From assembly GCA_903858085.1 (NCBI GenBank), contig CAIOHJ010000045.1, positions 1-64,000 on the forward strand: a stretch of 64,000 bases of DNA, written 5' to 3'. Below are positions 59,866-64,000 of the stretch, piece by piece. A program made the translations under genes and the position numbers. The notes beneath the pieces were generated by a model that saw only the letters and a list, made by a program, of their open reading frames with translations, searched no databases and was not told the DNA's origin. This DNA is from an uncultured Chloroflexota bacterium (GTDB lineage Bacteria > Chloroflexota > Anaerolineae > Caldilineales > Caldilineaceae). Position 1 is the first letter of the stretch. Each line of letters opens with the position of its first letter.

Positions 59866-61410
59866 GTGAAGAGCGTATCCGAGCAGAAACCAGCAGAAGC
59901 TGGCGCAGGTGGAGAGCAGGCGATCGCGATTTTGGATGTGCAGCTGCATTTCGTGGTCGCCAATCCTGCCTTTGGTGCCCTGTTGGGCCGCCCCCCGCAA
60001 GAGCTGGTCGGCCAGCCGTTGCGGGCCTTTGGCGAGCATCCGGTCGGGCGGGGGATTGCGCAGCTGCCCTTTTCCCAGTTGGAGGGGGCTGTACGCCAAC
60101 TGTTGTGGACCGACGACGAGCGTTGCCTGGCACTTGTCCTGTCGGTGGGGTGGATGCCGGCGGCTGAGAAGGTCTTTGTGCTGGCTGTGATGTCGGCGTC
60201 GCAGCCAGGGTCGGTGGCTCCCTTTCATGCTGTCGAGGCAGTCCACGGCCAGCCCGGAGAGGGGCTCTGGCCGTGTGCGGTCGAAGGCCTGCACGCGCTG
60301 TTGTCTTTGGGAGGGGCCAACCACCCGCTGGAGCGGCTGTTGGATGTTGTCTACGCACAGGCCTACAGATTGTTAGGGATCTCTGGAATGGCGGTGTTGT
60401 GGGGCAGTGGGGAGGATACGGCGCAGCTCCAGCCCTTGTATGTGCAGGGCAGCAGCGGCTGCGGGCCGCTGGACCCGTTGCTGTGGCTCCAACTGCAGGC
60501 GCAAGGGCAACCGGTCGAACTGCCTGCTGTGGAGACGGCTGCGGGTCCGGTCAGGCGTCTGGCGGTACCACTCTTGTTTGGGGGAGAGCTGCAGGGGGTG
60601 CTGGTATTTGACAAGTCTGGGGGCTGTCAGCTGCCGACAGAAGAGCGCCAGTCGTTGCTCTCCTGGCTGGCTGACCAGGTCTTGATCGCGTATGGGGCCG
60701 ACCAGCTGCAGAAAAAAGCCAAAACAGCGGCTGCTTTACAGGAGCGGGAACGGCTGGCCAGGGAACTGCACGATGCAGCGACGCAGTCAATCTACAGCCT
60801 GACGCTCTTTGCGGAGGCGGTGCGGCGTCAGGCCGCAGAAGGGCGGATCGAGCAGACGCAGACGTACTTACAACAGCTGAGCGACGCCGCTCGGCAGGCG
60901 CTGAGGGAGCTGCGTCTGCTGCTGTACGAGCTGCAGCCGGCCCGGCTGGAGCAGGTTGGGCTGGTGGAGGCGCTGCGGCAGCGGCTGGAGGCTGTCGAAC
61001 TGCACACCGGAATCCAGGCACACCTGGTGGTCGACGGGCCCCTCCACCTGCCTGCGGTTCTGGAAGAGGGTCTCTATCGAATTTGTCAGGAAGCGCTCAA
61101 CAACACCCTCAAACATGCCTTGGCGACCGAGGTGACTGTTCAGCTCTTCTGGGAAGAGAGAGCCGTCCATCTGTCGGTCGAGGACAACGGTGTCGGCTTT
61201 GACGTGCATGACCTGCGTGTGCTCAACGGGGTGGGCATCAGGACGATACGGGAGCGTGTGCGCCTGATGAACGCCAATTTTTCCATTGTGGCGGCCCCTC
61301 AGCAGGGGGCCCATCTCCATGTGTGGCTGGCAGTGCCGGCGGCTGCAGCGGCCTACGGGGAGGATCCAGCTGATTTGTCTGTCGAGCGAGGTGCAACATG
61401 GCCAAAATGA
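59866..61410 (+). CDS. NarL-type sensor histidine kinase with PAS and GAF domains
   Basis: A 514-residue soluble kinase. Domain order: PAS (about 15-120; AIAILDVQLHFVVANPAFGALLGRPPQELVGQPLR), GAF (about 150-285), HisKA_3 dimerisation domain with the phospho-acceptor His302 in ERERLARELHDAATQSIYSL, and HATPase (about 375-500; CQEALNNTLKHA, SVEDNGVGFD, GVGIRTIRERV). No TM helix, so it senses a cytoplasmic signal. The GTG at 59866 is the first start after the -10 box; a TTG lies 9 bp earlier. It overlaps the regulator gene by 13 bp. Confidence 0.92.
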   Translation: MKSVSEQKPAEAGAGGEQAIAILDVQLHFVVANPAFGALLGRPPQELVGQPLRAFGEHPVGRGIAQLPFSQLEGAVRQLLWTDDERCLALVLSVGWMPAAEKVFVLAVMSASQPGSVAPFHAVEAVHGQPGEGLWPCAVEGLHALLSLGGANHPLERLLDVVYAQAYRLLGISGMAVLWGSGEDTAQLQPLYVQGSSGCGPLDPLLWLQLQAQGQPVELPAVETAAGPVRRLAVPLLFGGELQGVLVFDKSGGCQLPTEERQSLLSWLADQVLIAYGADQLQKKAKTAAALQERERLARELHDAATQSIYSLTLFAEAVRRQAAEGRIEQTQTYLQQLSDAARQALRELRLLLYELQPARLEQVGLVEALRQRLEAVELHTGIQAHLVVDGPLHLPAVLEEGLYRICQEALNNTLKHALATEVTVQLFWEERAVHLSVEDNGVGFDVHDLRVLNGVGIRTIRERVRLMNANFSIVAAPQQGAHLHVWLAVPAAAAAYGEDPADLSVERGATWPK

Positions 61411-62078
61411 AGTCGATCCGGGTCCTGATTGCAGACGACCATCATATTGTCCGCAGCGGGCTGCATGCTCTTCTGGAGACCGAGGAGGGGATCGAGGTGG
61501 TCGGCGAAGCTTCTGACGGGGTGTATGCGGTTGACTTGACCCAGCAGCTTGTCCCTGACGTCCTGTTGTTGGATCTGGTGATGCCGCGCAAGAACGGGAT
61601 TGAGGTGATCGAGGAGGTCCGGCGTTCGGGGTTCAGCACCAGGATTTTGGTGTTGACCAGTTTTTCAGACGATGACAGGGTCTTTGCGGCGATCAAGGCC
61701 GGTGCATTGGGGTATCTGCTCAAAGATTCGTCGACCCAGGAGTTGATTCAGGCGATCCACGACGTGTACAACGGGGAATCTTCGTTGCATCCGGCCATTG
61801 CTCGCAAGCTTATTTTAGAGCTCAACCGCCCAATCCCCTTGCTGCCCAAGACAGAAGATCCGTTGACCGAGCGTGAGCTGGACGTGTTGCTCTGTATTGC
61901 GCGTGGGTTCACCAACCAGGAGATTGCCAATACCTTGTTTATCAGCGACCGAACGGTGCGCACGCATGTCAGCAATATTTTCAGCAAGCTGCATCTGGCC
62001 AACCGGACACAGGCTGCCCTGTATGCGTTGAGGGAGGGGTTGACTTCTCTGGAAGAAGCGACGAGTGACCTGTTGTGA
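61398..62078 (+). CDS. NarL/FixJ-family response regulator
   Basis: A 226-residue regulator: receiver domain (about 5-125) with Asp59 in DVLLLDLVMP as phosphorylation site and Lys in YLLKDSS, then a LuxR-type HTH (about 158-215; LTERELDVLLCIARGFTNQEIANTLFISDRTVRTHVSNIFSKL). It is the cognate partner of the overlapping kinase. Target genes cannot be read from the window; the oriC region upstream of its own operon is one obvious candidate. Confidence 0.94.
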   Translation: MAKMKSIRVLIADDHHIVRSGLHALLETEEGIEVVGEASDGVYAVDLTQQLVPDVLLLDLVMPRKNGIEVIEEVRRSGFSTRILVLTSFSDDDRVFAAIKAGALGYLLKDSSTQELIQAIHDVYNGESSLHPAIARKLILELNRPIPLLPKTEDPLTERELDVLLCIARGFTNQEIANTLFISDRTVRTHVSNIFSKLHLANRTQAALYALREGLTSLEEATSDLL

Positions 62079-62349
62079 CCCATCCTGCTTTCTGTGCCGA
62101 CGCAGCTGTTTTCGGCCCACAGAGGGGTGCGGGCTTGTCCTGTACTGGCGATGCAGAGTGAGGGGGCGCTTGTATCAAGGCGACGCAGGCGAATGGACCT
62201 TGAAGCAGTGTACCAGCGCAAAGGAAGAAAGCTGGGTGGAGCCGAGACAAACAGCTCTGGCATCCTTTTTCACAAGAACAATTGTGCTAAGAAGGGAGGA
62301 AAGCGGCTTCCCCCACCTGTGAAAACGGGTGGTTTCTGCCGCCAAAGCG

Positions 62350-63546
62350 ATGAAACCAACTACTGGGGGGCGTCGTTGGCTTTGGGTGTGGCTGCTCCTG
62401 GCCGGAGTGGCTGTAGCGGGCTGCACGCCACAGCCCTGGCGGCTGTTGGCCACCCCGGCGGCCGAGTCAGCTCGGCCGCCGACGGTTGTCCCGCTGCCTG
62501 CCCTTCCGTTGGCCTCCTCGCCTGCCTGGATCGACGCTGCGGGGCTTGATTTTTTTGAGCAGCGGGTGGTGCGCGTCTACGAGACGGTAGCACCTTCTGT
62601 TGTCAGCATCACGACGCGTACGCTGCGCCGGGATTTTTTTTTCAACGTGGTGCCCCAGGAGGGGGCGGGTTCCGGCTTTGTGCTCGACCAAGAAGGCCAT
62701 ATCCTGACCAACTACCATGTGATCGAGGGGGTCGAGTCGATCGAAGTCAATTTTGGGGATTCGCTGGCGGCAGCTGCCGAGGTCATCGGCGTGGACCCGC
62801 GCAACGACATTGCGGTCTTGAAGGTGGATCTCGACCCTGGGCTGTTGCAGCCGGTGATCTTCGGTTCGTCGAGCGATCTGCGTGTCGGCCAGTGGGCGAT
62901 CGCGATTGGGAACCCGTTTGGTCAGTTTGAACGAACGCTGACCACGGGGGTCATCAGTGCGCTCAACCGCACGCTGGCGGGCTCGGACAATCGGACAATC
63001 AACGGGATCATCCAGACCGATGCTGCCATCAACAGCGGTAACTCTGGGGGGCCACTGCTCGACAGCAGCGGCCGGGTGATCGGGATCACGACTGCCATCT
63101 TCAGCCCGACCGGGACCAACACAGGGGTGGGCTTTGCGGTGCCGGTGGATACGATCAAACGGCTGTTGCCCGACCTGCTGGCTTTGGGCCGCTATCGTCA
63201 TCCCTGGCTGGGGATCCGCTATGCCTACAACCTCACCCCGGGGCTGGCAGAAGTGTTGAAATTGCCGGTGCGTGAAGGGCTGTTGCTCGTCCAGATCTAT
63301 GCAGCTTCTCCGCTGGTGCAGCATGGAATTCGTGCGGCGCAGCGCCAGGAGCTGATTGGCAACCAGCGTGTTTACACGGGGGGGGATATTCTCGTTGCGG
63401 TCGATGGTGAGCCGGTTGCTTCGGTGGCGGAGCTGGAGACCTATCTAGAAACCAATGCACAGGTGGGGGAGACGGTCACGCTGACGGTGGTGCGGGAGGG
63501 GCAGCGGTTGGAGGTGCCGTTGGAGGTGGCGGAGGAGCCGCGCTGA
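62350..63546 (+). CDS. HtrA/DegP-like serine protease lipoprotein
   Basis: The 398-residue protease has a signal peptide ending in GVAVAGC (lipobox), a linker, a trypsin-like domain (about 70-280) with the triad His in LTNYHVIEG, Asp in RNDIAVLKVD and Ser in NSGNSGGPLLD, then one PDZ domain (about 290-395; GGDILVAVDGEPVASVAELETYL). It degrades or refolds damaged exported proteins. The ATG at 62350 starts a normal lipoprotein signal; a GTG seven codons earlier is possible. The 270 bp upstream (62079-62349) holds no gene and no clear promoter. Confidence 0.92.
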   Translation: MKPTTGGRRWLWVWLLLAGVAVAGCTPQPWRLLATPAAESARPPTVVPLPALPLASSPAWIDAAGLDFFEQRVVRVYETVAPSVVSITTRTLRRDFFFNVVPQEGAGSGFVLDQEGHILTNYHVIEGVESIEVNFGDSLAAAAEVIGVDPRNDIAVLKVDLDPGLLQPVIFGSSSDLRVGQWAIAIGNPFGQFERTLTTGVISALNRTLAGSDNRTINGIIQTDAAINSGNSGGPLLDSSGRVIGITTAIFSPTGTNTGVGFAVPVDTIKRLLPDLLALGRYRHPWLGIRYAYNLTPGLAEVLKLPVREGLLLVQIYAASPLVQHGIRAAQRQELIGNQRVYTGGDILVAVDGEPVASVAELETYLETNAQVGETVTLTVVREGQRLEVPLEVAEEPR

Positions 63547-63576
63547 GCTCCCCCGCCTGTGTCAGACGCTCTGTTG

Positions 63577-64000
63577 TCACATCAGTTCGATCACGGTCGC
63601 ATAGGGATCCCGTCTGTCTGGGGGAAGATAGAGGCTCACCCCGTCTGGGGAGAGGGATTCTCGTTCCAGGAGCGTATTGGACGCCACCAGACGAGCCTGT
63701 TGCAGGGGCTCTGACATGCCGGAAAGCTGGACGCAGTCACTGATATTGTCGAGCACATGGACAAAATGGCGGTCGCCTCTGCGGGTGCAGACGCAGCCGC
63801 GAGGAGGGGGGAGTGTGCCGGCGCGGCTGCCGTAGATCCCTGCGCCGTTGCGTGCCAGCCAGCGACCGACCTCGCGCAGCCGCTCCTGGTGCAGCGTTGG
63901 AATTTCGCCTTCGGGTGTTGGGCCGACGTTGAGCAGCAGGTTGCCGCCGACGCTGGCTGACTTGGCCAGCAGATGCACCAGCCGCTGCACGGATTTTGTG
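63577..64000 (-). CDS. Alpha-L-fucosidase (GH29), C-terminal part
   Basis: The frame enters from the right edge and ends at 63577; about 141 codons are present. LLAKSASVGGNLLLNVGPTPEGEIPTLHQERLREVGRWLARNGAGIYGSRAG is the conserved end of the GH29 barrel, and the following beta-rich region is the C-terminal sandwich. GH29 enzymes release L-fucose from glycans. The catalytic residues lie in the missing part. It ends 30 bp after the convergent htrA-like gene. Confidence 0.88.
   Translation of the reverse strand, partial: TKSVQRLVHLLAKSASVGGNLLLNVGPTPEGEIPTLHQERLREVGRWLARNGAGIYGSRAGTLPPPRGCVCTRRGDRHFVHVLDNISDCVQLSGMSEPLQQARLVASNTLLERESLSPDGVSLYLPPDRRDPYATVIELM

Overview
This is a gene-dense, high-GC bacterial chromosome segment with 57 protein-coding genes that I can support. 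Two are cut by the window edges. I see no tRNA, rRNA, CRISPR array, transposase or prophage. The gene mix is strict polyphosphate/ATP glucokinase (ROK), UMF1-type transporter, BmpA-type lipoprotein ABC system, large SecA with an extended N-terminal region, GT-C membrane proteins of the PTPS-related type, FmdB zinc ribbon and NarL-type two-component pair. Together with many extended -10 promoters (TGnTANNNT), this fits a filamentous or monoderm-like member of the Chloroflexota (Caldilinea-like). That placement is inference from gene content, not from a marker search.

Layout. 1-1937 (minus): amino-sugar/sialic acid genes (GntR regulator, NanE epimerase, ROK kinase running off the left edge), with palindromic operators in the divergent promoter region. 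2210-4716: arginine genes argG-argJ, argG preceded by a canonical intrinsic terminator inside its own leader. 4785-9924: an unknown overlapping gene pair (DUF4062-like plus partner), two GT-C membrane proteins and a beta-carbonic anhydrase. 9943-16237: Nudix, pheT, hexulose-phosphate isomerase, glycerate 2-kinase and polyphosphate glucokinase. 16298-24458: sugar-nucleotide epimerase, glyA, UMF1 transporter, a TPR/FecR-like/GT39 envelope operon and a SanA-like protein. 24488-27931: a zinc-ribbon membrane protein divergent from a very cysteine-rich protein that is translationally coupled to a radical SAM enzyme. I regard this as the best candidate for an undescribed system. 27972-34957: carA, secA, a hydrolase and a rhodanese lipoprotein.

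35008-39044 (minus): a four-gene sugar-acid-type catabolic operon (TIM-barrel isomerase/epimerase, zinc dehydrogenase, hexulose-6-phosphate-synthase-like enzyme, LarA/DUF2088 protein). 39343-41958: LTA-synthase-like sulfatase-fold protein and a YceI lipoprotein. 41986-46524 (minus): an unusual run gcvT-gcvH-FkbM methyltransferase-CDP-alcohol phosphatidyltransferase-flippase-like protein. 46641-49604: GH20 hexosaminidase and a divergent Gfo/Idh oxidoreductase. 49696-57126 (minus): a BmpA-type nucleoside/simple-sugar ABC importer followed by an HDAC-family deacetylase, a TPR protein and ndk. 57382-63546: small membrane proteins, FmdB, an M23-type protein, then oriC, a NarL-type histidine kinase/regulator pair and an HtrA lipoprotein. 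The right edge holds the end of a GH29 fucosidase.

The strongest non-coding feature is the replication origin at about 59360-59765. It has seven perfect TTATCCACA DnaA boxes plus variants, a 16-bp inverted repeat carrying two facing boxes, and a run resembling DnaA-trio repeats next to an AT-rich stretch. dnaA itself is not nearby. A second genome-wide style is visible: GC-rich perfect hairpins directly after stop codons, nearly all without a U-tract.
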